Source: Candidatus Sulfopaludibacter sp. SbA3
Lineage (GTDB): Bacteria > Acidobacteriota > Terriglobia > 20CM-2-55-15
NCBI GenBank assembly: GCA_945861845.1
Contig: CAMAWS010000207.1
Location: forward strand, 1-6,365
Reading direction: 5' to 3'
Length of the DNA stretch: 6,365 bases
The first letter of the stretch is position 1, and each line of letters starts with the position of its first letter. The notes under the pieces were generated by a model. The model saw only the letters and a list, made by a program, of their open reading frames with translations, was not told the DNA's origin and did not search any database. Both the position numbers and the translations under genes were made by a program. Below, one piece after another: positions 1 to 6,164 of this stretch.

Positions 1-703
1 TCAGGGGGAACTGGCGATATACAACGCGCAGCTTGCCGGCATAGTTCTCTTCGATCAGCTTGAGAGTTGGATACAGGCCGCCACAGAACGGGCACTCAAA
101 ATCGGCGAACTCGACCAGCGTTACGGGAGCGTTGGCGGGACCGCGAGAGGGATGGCCCGCCGTCGCCACGTCCATCCGTACCGGATCGAGATTCGTTGTC
201 ACGCTGTACTTCTGCTTCAGCCTCTGGACGAGAGGACCGCGAAGGCGGCGCCGGACCTGGTCCATCATGAACTGACGCACCTGCGGCAGGGCCTCGGCTT
301 TCGGCACGGGAATCTGGGCTTTGTTCTCCTCGTAGAAAGAATCGACCTCTTCGGGAGACGGCGTCGGGACATTGCTTTCGATCTCGATTCCCAGAAGCTC
401 TTCCTTCGTCATCTTCAGGCTGGCTGCTTCCGCGGCCAGGACCTTTTCTTCGACGAGCGAGTCCAGAAACCTCCACATGACCTGAAGCTTCTGCCTCGCA
501 TATGCGGCTTCTGGCTGCGGCCGGTTCGCTTCGAGCTTTTGCAGTTCGGCGGCGGCTGCCCGAGCCACCTGGTCTTCCGTGATGACTTCGCCGTTGACGA
601 CGGCGGCTGTCTTGGAACCCTGTGCACCTGCCAACGAGGACACTGCTGCCATTGCTGTCAGCGTCAGCGTCCCAAGAAATATCAAGCTACGACGTGATTT
701 CAT
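1..703 (-). CDS. Secreted SurA_N-like/DsbA thioredoxin-fold protein, partial (C-terminus beyond window)
   Basis: The frame stays open for 234 codons from ATG at 703 to the left window edge, so the C-terminal part of the DsbA domain is missing. Residues 1-27 look like a Sec signal peptide: MKSRR, then a hydrophobic stretch ending in SSLAGA before Gln28, which suggests export to the periplasm. Residues about 33-175 begin with AAVVNGEVITEDQV and continue as charged helices (FLDSLVEEKVLAAEA, EEVDSFYEENKAQIP). This resembles the N-terminal chaperone region of SurA/parvulin-type proteins. Residues about 186-234 are a DsbA-like start: RGPANAPVTLVEFADFECPFC, with the redox pair C204-P-F-C207, then VVYRQFPL. 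DsbA-family proteins form or isomerise disulfides in exported proteins, and the SurA-like part may hold the client (inference). The start is supported by a strong AAAGGAG 7 bases upstream. The gene lies 17 bases after the aminotransferase stop and is probably co-transcribed with it, with no obvious functional link. Confidence 0.88.
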   Translation of the reverse strand, partial: MKSRRSLIFLGTLTLTAMAAVSSLAGAQGSKTAAVVNGEVITEDQVARAAAAELQKLEANRPQPEAAYARQKLQVMWRFLDSLVEEKVLAAEAASLKMTKEELLGIEIESNVPTPSPEEVDSFYEENKAQIPVPKAEALPQVRQFMMDQVRRRLRGPLVQRLKQKYSVTTNLDPVRMDVATAGHPSRGPANAPVTLVEFADFECPFCGGLYPTLKLIEENYAGKLRVVYRQFPL

Positions 704-710
704 TTGGTAG

Positions 711-717
711 CTCCTTT
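711..717 (-). promoter_or_regulatory. Ribosome binding site of the SurA_N/DsbA gene
   Basis: On the minus strand this reads AAAGGAG, a near-perfect Shine-Dalgarno sequence, 7 bases before ATG at 703. It fixes the start codon and sits in the 17-base gap behind the aminotransferase stop codon, which supports translation from a shared mRNA. Confidence 0.8.
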
Positions 718-720
718 AAC

Positions 721-1887
721 CTATGTCCACCGTGCGGAAACTTTTCGAATGCGTTCGATTGCTTCCAGGATATTCGGCAGCGAGTTTGCGTAACTGAATC
801 GCAAATATCCCTCTCCGTATTCGCCGAAGGACGATCCGCTCAGCGAAGCGACACCGCCCTCGTTCAGCAGCAGGTCCGCAAGGGCTTTAGACTGCATTTT
901 CGTCCCGCTGATATTGGGAAACGCGTAAAAGGCGCCCGGTGGAAGGGAACACTTGAATCCTGGAATCTCATTCAGGCCTTTGACGATGGCATCGCGCCGT
1001 TTGCGAAATTCCCCAACCATGGCCGTTACGCAGTCCTGTGGGCCCTTAAGCGCCGCCATGCCCGCGCGCTGCGTGAAACTGGCAGTGCACGAGTTGGAGT
1101 TCACGGTCAGCATGTTTACGGCATTCGCCAGCCATACGGGCATCACTCCATAACCGAGTCGCCATCCGGTCATCGAGTACGTCTTGGAAAATCCATCAAG
1201 GATGATCGTCTTGTCCGCCATTCCGTCGAAGCTTGCGATGGATGCCGGTTCCTGCTCGTACCAGATTCGCGAGTAAATCTCGTCGCTCAGCACCATGACG
1301 TCGCGTTCCCGGAGCATTGCAGCCATTTGCGCCAGGTCTTCCTTTGGAATGACGCCGCCGGTTGGATTGGCGGGCGAGTTCAGAATCACCAGCTTGGTCT
1401 TGCTGGACAGCCGGTCGCCGAGGACATTCAAATCGAATGAGAATCCGCGGCTTTCCACTAGCGGCACCGGAACCGGTTTCGCTTCGAGGAAATTGATCAT
1501 CGACTCGTAAATCGGGAATCCCGGATTTGGATAAATCACCTCGTCTCCCGGTTCGAGAAGAGCCATCATGCTGAAGAACATGGTGGGCTTTCCGCCCGGA
1601 ACGACACATACATTTTCCGCCCCTACTTTGATGCCGCGCGTTCGAGAGACTTCGGCGGCGATCACTTCGCGAAACTCCGGAAAACCGGGAGTGGGACCGT
1701 ACTTCGTCCAGCCTTCATCGAGGGCGCGCTTGCCTGCGTCGACGACATGAGGAGGCGTGGGGAAATCGGGCTCGCCGATCTCCAGATGCACCACGGTGCG
1801 GCCCAGCTTCTCGAGCGCCGTGGCTCTGGCGAGAACTTCGTATGCGGATTCCGTCCGCATGCGGGACATTTTTTCAGCTAGTCTCAT
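721..1887 (-). CDS. PLP-dependent class I/II aminotransferase (aspartate aminotransferase-like)
   Basis: The 388-residue product has the normal length for a fold-type I aminotransferase of the AspAT Ib kind. It would move an amino group between an amino acid and a 2-oxo acid in the cytoplasm. Visible landmarks are IGEPDFPTP (37-45), the substrate-end motif; YPNPGFP (119-125); NSPANPTGG (170-178), with the PLP-contacting Asn174; SDEIYSRIWY (201-210), with Asp202 and Tyr205; DGFSKTYSMTGWR (231-243), with the Schiff-base Lys235 and Arg243; and YLRFSYA (361-367), with Arg363 for the substrate carboxylate. All key residues are present, so the gene looks functional. The open frame extends to 1977, but family proteins begin with a sequence like MRLAEKMSRM, so ATG at 1887 is chosen. 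The extra 30 residues are Arg/Pro-rich and read through the promoter region. No clear Shine-Dalgarno precedes this start, and ATG at 1869 is an alternative. The amino donor (Asp, Ala, aromatic) cannot be fixed from sequence. Confidence 0.93.
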   Translation of the reverse strand: MRLAEKMSRMRTESAYEVLARATALEKLGRTVVHLEIGEPDFPTPPHVVDAGKRALDEGWTKYGPTPGFPEFREVIAAEVSRTRGIKVGAENVCVVPGGKPTMFFSMMALLEPGDEVIYPNPGFPIYESMINFLEAKPVPVPLVESRGFSFDLNVLGDRLSSKTKLVILNSPANPTGGVIPKEDLAQMAAMLRERDVMVLSDEIYSRIWYEQEPASIASFDGMADKTIILDGFSKTYSMTGWRLGYGVMPVWLANAVNMLTVNSNSCTASFTQRAGMAALKGPQDCVTAMVGEFRKRRDAIVKGLNEIPGFKCSLPPGAFYAFPNISGTKMQSKALADLLLNEGGVASLSGSSFGEYGEGYLRFSYANSLPNILEAIERIRKVSARWT

Positions 1888-1959
1888 GGCTTTAGTGGTT
1901 CGGGACGGCCGACTGCCGCGTCCCAAAGCCGGAGAAGTATACACTGGACAATTCCGCCC

Positions 1960-1990
1960 TTGACGTCGAAGTTGCAAAAAAGAGTAGAAT
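1960..1990 (+). promoter_or_regulatory. Candidate sigma-70-type promoter for the molybdenum-enzyme operon
   Basis: TTGACG (1960-1965) and TAGAAT (1985-1990) each differ by one base from the -35 and -10 consensus. The spacer of 19 bases is at the long end of what is tolerated. Transcription would start near 1997, giving a leader of about 65 bases before ATG 2062. The location in the divergent gap, upstream of the first gene of a tight operon, fits. This is inference from motif matching only. Confidence 0.35.
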
Positions 1991-2002
1991 GATATTTTGC
2001 AA
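1972..2002. repeat. Perfect 8-bp inverted repeat, possible operator
   Basis: TTGCAAAA (1972-1979) is matched by its exact reverse complement TTTTGCAA (1995-2002), with 15 bases between the arms and about 23 bases (two helical turns) between arm centres. The core TTGCAA is itself palindromic. The arms flank the candidate -10 box TAGAAT, so a bound dimeric regulator would block transcription of the operon. No regulator gene is in the window to pair it with. Confidence 0.35.
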
Positions 2003-2061
2003 TTTCGCCGGTGGCGAGCCCCGTCGGCGCATCTTCATGACTGACTTCGCTATCTAACAAA

Positions 2062-2607
2062 ATGAAAACGGTCAAAAAATCCAAAACCAAGCTTGAGAAA
2101 GCGCATATCTCCCTGCGCGTGAACGGCGAGAGCGTCGAGGTCGCGTTTGCTCCGCACAAGACATTATTGGAAGTGTTGCGAGAGGACATGGGCCTCACCG
2201 GCACCAAACACGGCTGCGAACTGGGTGAGTGCGGTTGCTGCGCCGTCCTGGTCGATGGCCAGCCGGTTCTTTCATGCCTGGTTTTAGGCCTGGCAGTGGA
2301 GGGCCGCGAAGTCGCAACGATCGAAGGCATGGCGGACGGGACGAGCCTCCATCCTCTACAGCAGACATTTGCCGAGCTTGGCGCCGCTCAATGCGGTTAC
2401 TGCACCCCGGGATTCCTGCTGACTGCCAAGGTGTTGATCGAGAAAGACGCGAAGCCTACCCGCGAAGAAATAAAGGAAGCGCTCGCGGGCAACATCTGCC
2501 GTTGCACCGGCTACATCAAGATATACGAAGCCGTGGAACTGGCTGCAGCCAGGATGCGTGGCGAGCAGGCAGAACCTGCAGAGGAGAGCATTTATGGCCG
2601 GCAGTAA
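2062..2607 (+). CDS. hcrC: Small [2Fe-2S] subunit of a xanthine dehydrogenase-superfamily molybdenum enzyme (4-hydroxybenzoyl-CoA reductase gamma-like)
   Basis: The 181-residue protein carries two [2Fe-2S] clusters that wire the Mo centre to FAD. The N-terminal plant-ferredoxin-type domain has C52-x4-C57-x2-C60-x11-C72. The helical C-terminal domain has C111-x2-C114-x31-C146-x-C148, with Gln110 before C111 (QCGYC, the pterin-contact position in the family). Both cluster motifs are complete. The family's usual size is about 150-170 residues; the extra length is a Lys-rich N-terminus (MKTVKKSKTKLEK) and an acidic tail. There is no Tat signal, so the complex should be cytoplasmic. ATG 2062 has no evident Shine-Dalgarno. 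A six-codon reading frame (MTDFAI, 2037-2057) ends just before it and could feed ribosomes to it. The last 14 bases overlap the next gene, showing translational coupling. The family call is firm; the Hcr specificity rests on the neighbours. Confidence 0.93.
   Translation: MKTVKKSKTKLEKAHISLRVNGESVEVAFAPHKTLLEVLREDMGLTGTKHGCELGECGCCAVLVDGQPVLSCLVLGLAVEGREVATIEGMADGTSLHPLQQTFAELGAAQCGYCTPGFLLTAKVLIEKDAKPTREEIKEALAGNICRCTGYIKIYEAVELAAARMRGEQAEPAEESIYGRQ
2581..2586 (+). promoter_or_regulatory. Ribosome binding site setting the start of the large subunit
   Basis: GAGGAG lies inside the 3' end of the small-subunit gene, 7 bases before ATG 2594. It favours this ATG over the in-frame GTG at 2558, whose extra 12 residues (MASRQNLQRRAF) are not typical of the family and lie wholly within the upstream gene. 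Confidence 0.7.
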
Positions 2608-5035
2608 CGGTTCCAAAAGGAAGAGTTTGAAGGTTATTGGAAAGCCGTTCCACAAGGTGGACGTCAAAGCCAAGTGCACAGGTGAAGCTTTGTATGCCGA
2701 CGACCTGACGCTCCCGCGCATGCTCCACTGCAAACTCCTCCGCAGCTCCGTGCCGCACGCTCGAATCGTGAAGATCGATACTTCCAGGGCGGAAGCATAC
2801 CCGGGCGTGAAGTATGTCCTGGTTGGGAAGGACCTGCCGACCAGCTTCGGCGCCCTGCCCGTAAGCGAAGACGAGCACGCCCTGTGCATTGAGAAGGTCC
2901 GGTTCGTGGGCGATCCCGTGGCAGCCGTTGCCGCCATTGACGAAGACACAGCCACTGAAGCCCTGGACCTCATTGACGTCGAGTACGAGCCGCTTCCGAC
3001 CATCACCTCGATGCAGGAGGCCTACGATGTCTCCGACCCCCGTATCCACGAATACGGCGAAGACGGAAACATCCATCGCAAACAGGTTTACGAATTCGGC
3101 AGCGTGGAAGCGGGCTTTGCTGCGGCGGACTACGTTCGGGAAGATATTACGTTTTACGAAGGCAGCACCCACCTGGCGCTGGAACAGCACGCGAGCCTGG
3201 CTCACTACAGCCACGACAACAAGCTCACGCTCTGGAGTTCCACTCAGGACATGCATTACCTGCATCGGCACCTCGCCCAGGTGCTCCAGATTCCTACCAA
3301 CAAGATTCGCGTTATCGCAACGCCATGCGGCGGCGGTTTTGGTGGCAAGTGCGATCCGTTCAACCACGAGATTGTGGTGTCGAAGCTCGCGATGATCCTG
3401 CGGCGTCCGGTAAAGATCTGCCTGACGCGCGAAGAAGTCTTTTATTGCCACCGCGGCCGGCACCCCGTGTTGATGGCCACGAAGACCGGGTTTAAGAAAG
3501 ATGGCTCAATCACGGCCATGCACCATCGCACGATCCTGGACGGCGGCGCTTACGGTGGCCACGGTGTGGCCAGCACCTTCTACACTGGAATCCTGCAAAC
3601 CACGACGTACCAGCTGCCCAACTACAAATTTGAAGCAGTGCGCGTGTTCACGAACAAGGCGCCCTGTGGTCCAAAACGCGGCCACGGTACGCCTCAACCG
3701 CGATGGGCCCAGGAAATTCAGATGGACCGGATTGCAGAGCAATGCGGGCTCGATCCGGCGGATATGCGGTGGCAGCAGGCTGTGCTGCCCGGTCATGTGA
3801 CGGCGAACTGGATCAAGATCGGCACCTTCGCGTTGCGCGAGGCCATCGAAAAAGTCGTGGAAGGTTCGGGCTGGAAGAAAAAATTCCGCAAGCTGCCGTA
3901 CGGAAAAGGTATTGGCATCGCCTGCAGCGCCTACATGTGCGGGACGCAGACTCCCATTTACTGGAACAAGATGCCGCAGTCGGGCGTTCAATTAAAACTC
4001 GACCGCAGCGGCATGGTGACCATTTTCTGCGGGTCGGCGGAAATCGGCCAGGGTTCGGATTCGATCCTGGCATATTGCGTCGCCGAAGTCCTGGGAATCG
4101 ATCCTTTTGATACAAAGGTAGTCACCGGCGACACGGATCTCACTCCAGTCGACATCGGCAGCTACTCGAGCCGCGTTACGCTGATGACCGGCAACGCGGC
4201 CATCCAGGCCGCTGAACGGGCAAGGGAGTTCCTGCGACAGGCGGTTGCGGAAAAGCTGCAGGTTCCTGGCGAGCGGCTGGTTTTTGCGGATCGCCGCGTT
4301 TTCGACAGCGAGAATCCGGAAAAGGGAATGACCTTCATCGAGGCCGTGTGGCTCGCCGAATCGAAATTCGGCACGCTCGGCACAGTCGGATCCTACACGC
4401 CTCCGGCGGCGCCCGGGAAGTTCAAGGGGGCAACGATCGGTCCATCGCCCGCTTTCAGTTGCACTGCGGCGATTGCCGAAGTGGACGTCAATCCCGAAAC
4501 CGGCATCGTGACAGTAGAGCGTATGTGGATCGCGCACGACATCGGCCAGGCCATCAATCCTGTGCTTGTGATCGGGCAGGTTGAAGGCGATGTCTACATG
4601 GGATTGGGCGAGGCCCTCATGGAGGACATGGCATACCGGGGAAACCGGAACGTGGTCATGAAAAACCCGTCGTTCCTCGAATACAAGAGCCCCACCACGA
4701 TGGAAATGTGCGATGTGGTGACCTACCTGGTCGGAGAACCGGAACCCAACGCTCCGTTCGGAGCGAAAGAGGCTGGACAGGGTCCGCAGTTACCGGTTCC
4801 TCCCGCGATTGCCAATGCCATCTACGATGCCGTCGGCGTTCGCATCGACGAAATTCCAATCACGCCGGACAAAGTGCTCAAGGCGATTAAATTGAAGGCC
4901 AAGGGCCTGGAAGGCAGAGTCGGGCCCACAGTGTTCCCAACTTGCCCGATGCCTGAAGCGGTCATTGTGCCAACTCCGTATGACGGTGGAGACGGCAAGG
5001 CACTCGAAGACAAAGCAGCTTTAACGAAAAAGTAG
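2594..5035 (+). CDS. hcrA: Large molybdopterin-binding subunit, xanthine dehydrogenase superfamily (4-hydroxybenzoyl-CoA reductase alpha-like), Gln at the catalytic Glu position
   Basis: The 813-residue subunit should hold the Mo-molybdopterin cofactor and the substrate pocket. The N-terminal aldehyde-oxidase/XDH 'hammerhead' domain spans roughly 13-135 (GKPFHKVDVKAKCTGEALYADD). The Mo-binding part follows: GGGFGGK (246-252), RGHGTPQPRWAQE (362-374), GQGSDS (485-490), GDTDLTPVDIGSYSSRVT (512-529), and HDIGQAINP with GQVEGDVYMGLGEAL (648-675). The CO dehydrogenase active-site loop (CSFR type) is absent. RGHGTPQPR and GSYSSRVT resemble Hcr-type enzymes, which reductively remove the para-hydroxyl of 4-hydroxybenzoyl-CoA to give benzoyl-CoA. 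Oddity: in FGAKEAGQGPQLPVPPAIANA (722-742) the residue aligning without gaps to the catalytic Glu of GVGE-type motifs is Gln729 (codon CAG at 4778-4780). Glu726, three residues earlier, is the only acidic neighbour. There is a tail of about 45 residues (from about 768) rich in Pro and Lys. The gene overlaps the small-subunit gene by 14 bases and ends 10 bases before the FAD-subunit gene. The superfamily is certain; the substrate is not. Confidence 0.94.
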   Translation: MAGSNGSKRKSLKVIGKPFHKVDVKAKCTGEALYADDLTLPRMLHCKLLRSSVPHARIVKIDTSRAEAYPGVKYVLVGKDLPTSFGALPVSEDEHALCIEKVRFVGDPVAAVAAIDEDTATEALDLIDVEYEPLPTITSMQEAYDVSDPRIHEYGEDGNIHRKQVYEFGSVEAGFAAADYVREDITFYEGSTHLALEQHASLAHYSHDNKLTLWSSTQDMHYLHRHLAQVLQIPTNKIRVIATPCGGGFGGKCDPFNHEIVVSKLAMILRRPVKICLTREEVFYCHRGRHPVLMATKTGFKKDGSITAMHHRTILDGGAYGGHGVASTFYTGILQTTTYQLPNYKFEAVRVFTNKAPCGPKRGHGTPQPRWAQEIQMDRIAEQCGLDPADMRWQQAVLPGHVTANWIKIGTFALREAIEKVVEGSGWKKKFRKLPYGKGIGIACSAYMCGTQTPIYWNKMPQSGVQLKLDRSGMVTIFCGSAEIGQGSDSILAYCVAEVLGIDPFDTKVVTGDTDLTPVDIGSYSSRVTLMTGNAAIQAAERAREFLRQAVAEKLQVPGERLVFADRRVFDSENPEKGMTFIEAVWLAESKFGTLGTVGSYTPPAAPGKFKGATIGPSPAFSCTAAIAEVDVNPETGIVTVERMWIAHDIGQAINPVLVIGQVEGDVYMGLGEALMEDMAYRGNRNVVMKNPSFLEYKSPTTMEMCDVVTYLVGEPEPNAPFGAKEAGQGPQLPVPPAIANAIYDAVGVRIDEIPITPDKVLKAIKLKAKGLEGRVGPTVFPTCPMPEAVIVPTPYDGGDGKALEDKAALTKK

Positions 5036-5045
5036 GATTTTTAGA

Positions 5046-6062
5046 ATGCTCAGACTTCCGAAGTTCAAGTACCTTCAGCCGAAAAATGTCAAAGAAGCGG
5101 TCCGCATGATGGCAGACGCAGGGCCGGAATGCATGTTCGTGGCCGGCGGTACGGATCTTTACCCGAATATGAAGCGCCGCCAGCAGACGCCGAAGATCGT
5201 AATTGGCCTGGGTAACCTCCGGGAACTCCGAATCCTGAAAGGGAAACCCAGCGAGGGAATGGTCCTGGGAGCCAGCCTGACACTCACCGAGGTCACGGAA
5301 GACAAGAAAGTGCGCAAGGCGCATCCTGCCGTTGCCAGGGCTGCCGAACTTATTTCGACTCCGTTGCTGCGCAACATGGGCAGCATCGGAGGAAACCTCC
5401 TGCTCGACACCCGCTGCAATTATTACGACCAGAACTACGAATGGCGCAAAGCCATCCACTTCTGCATGAAGAAGGATGGCGAGATCTGCTGGGTCGCCCC
5501 TTCGAGCCCGCGCTGCTGGGCTGTGCAGTCCAGCGATAGCGCGCCCGTGATGGTTGCCATCGGGGCGAAAGTGAAGCTCGTGTCCCCATCTGGAGAGAGA
5601 GTCATTACCGCGAGCGAGCTTTATAACGATGACGGAATACGCCACCTGAACAAGCGTCCAGATGAATTGCTGACCGAGATTCAGTTGCCGGCAACAAACG
5701 GCTGGAAGGCTACGTACTGGAAGCTGCGGCGCCGCGGTTCGTTCGATTTTCCTGTCCTGGGCGTGGCTGCGTGGATGAAACAGGACAGCGAGGGAACTGT
5801 CACGGAAGCCAAGATTATCCTGGGGGGAGTGGGTTCGTTTCCTATCGAGGCCGAAGCCTCCGAAAAGGCGATTATCGGAAAGAAACTCACCGAAGACACT
5901 GTACGTGAAGCCGCCGAAGCCGCATACCGGCCCGCCAAGCCGCTCGACAATACCGACTTCCACATGCTCTGGCGCAAAGAGATGACTCGCTATTACGTTG
6001 CCGGAGCGCTGAGGGAAGTTGGTGGTTTGCCGCCGGCCGCGATTCCCCTGCCCTTAAGATGA
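5046..6062 (+). CDS. hcrB: FAD subunit with a four-cysteine [4Fe-4S] insert (4-hydroxybenzoyl-CoA reductase beta-like)
   Basis: The 338-residue protein is the flavin subunit of the complex (CoxM/XdhB fold). The FAD-binding signatures are VAGGTDLYPNMKRR (32-45) and RNMGSIGGNLL (109-119). The C-terminal CO-dehydrogenase-flavoprotein-like domain runs from about 220 (YWKLRRRGSFDFPVLGVAAW). Directly after the second FAD motif is an insert of about 40 residues with C124, C140, C148 and C157. The spacings of 16, 8 and 9 match, as I recall, the cysteines that bind the extra [4Fe-4S] cluster in Thauera aromatica HcrB (122, 138, 146, 155). That cluster is not found in ordinary xanthine dehydrogenases or CO dehydrogenases and is thought to pass electrons from a low-potential donor such as ferredoxin to FAD. 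It is the best evidence that the operon is Hcr-type. ATG 5046 follows the large-subunit stop by 10 bases, with a modest AGGA 8 bases upstream. The stop codon leads straight into the heptamer array. Confidence 0.93.
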   Translation: MLRLPKFKYLQPKNVKEAVRMMADAGPECMFVAGGTDLYPNMKRRQQTPKIVIGLGNLRELRILKGKPSEGMVLGASLTLTEVTEDKKVRKAHPAVARAAELISTPLLRNMGSIGGNLLLDTRCNYYDQNYEWRKAIHFCMKKDGEICWVAPSSPRCWAVQSSDSAPVMVAIGAKVKLVSPSGERVITASELYNDDGIRHLNKRPDELLTEIQLPATNGWKATYWKLRRRGSFDFPVLGVAAWMKQDSEGTVTEAKIILGGVGSFPIEAEASEKAIIGKKLTEDTVREAAEAAYRPAKPLDNTDFHMLWRKEMTRYYVAGALREVGGLPPAAIPLPLR

Positions 6063-6111
6063 GAATTGAGAATTGACCATTGAACATTGAGAATTGACAG
6101 ATAGGAATTGG
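6063..6111. repeat. Seven-base-periodic ATTGA repeat array
   Basis: Immediately after the FAD-subunit stop, heptamers run in strict register: GAATTGA (6063), GAATTGA (6070), CCATTGA (6077), ACATTGA (6084), GAATTGA (6091), a diverged CAGATAG (6098) and GAATTGG (6105). The consensus is NNATTGA. Inverted copies with the same 7-base period follow at 6127-6147 (TCAATGC, CCAATGT, TCAATTC). The array is noncoding. I recall similar TTGA-rich strings in intergenic regions of soil bacteria, but I cannot verify that here. Confidence 0.75.
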
Positions 6112-6147
6112 CCCAAGTCTTGTATCTCAATGCCCAATGTTCAATTC
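6070..6147. terminator. Long imperfect hairpin between convergent genes, possible bidirectional terminator
   Basis: The left arm 6070-6092 and right arm 6125-6147 can pair at 20 of 23 positions, with a 32-base loop. The hairpin lies between the plus-strand operon end (6062) and the minus-strand gene end (6165), where a shared terminator would be expected. The arms are AT-rich and no U-run follows on either strand, so it is not a classical Rho-independent terminator. It could instead protect mRNA 3' ends or simply result from inverted heptamer arrays. Confidence 0.4.
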
Positions 6148-6164
6148 CCATCTCTTCAGTTGAT

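Noticed and set aside
622..1440. Long plus-strand open frame (272 codons) opposite the aminotransferase
   Set aside because: It is fully antisense to a gene with every PLP-aminotransferase motif, its composition shows no recognisable domain, and it has no ribosome site.
1936..1941. TATACT on the minus strand as a -10 box for the aminotransferase
   Set aside because: No acceptable -35 lies 16-19 bases upstream, so a single hexamer match is too weak to annotate.
1888..1977. N-terminal extension of the aminotransferase to ATG 1977
   Set aside because: The added 30 residues are Arg/Pro-rich, unlike family N-termini, and would use the promoter region as coding sequence; MRLAEKMSRM at 1887 fits the family start.
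2558..2593. GTG start for the large subunit at 2558
   Set aside because: ATG 2594 has a well-placed GAGGAG and a normal family N-terminus; the earlier start would increase the overlap to 50 bases.
2516..3463. Minus-strand open frame of 315 codons opposite the small/large subunit junction
   Set aside because: It is a shadow of two real genes whose motifs are unambiguous in the plus frame.
2594..5035. Aerobic CO dehydrogenase (CoxL) or classical xanthine dehydrogenase identity
   Set aside because: The CoxL CSFR-type active-site loop is absent, the PKRGHGTPQPR region is Hcr-like, and the FAD partner has the [4Fe-4S] insert that CO and xanthine dehydrogenases lack.
4962..5963. Minus-strand open frame of 333 codons opposite the FAD subunit
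   Set aside because: It is antisense to a well-conserved coding region. Such frames arise from GC-biased codon use, and no family features are visible.
6063..6111. CRISPR array reading of the regular repeats
   Set aside because: The period is only 7 bases, with no spacers of distinct sequence and no cas genes.
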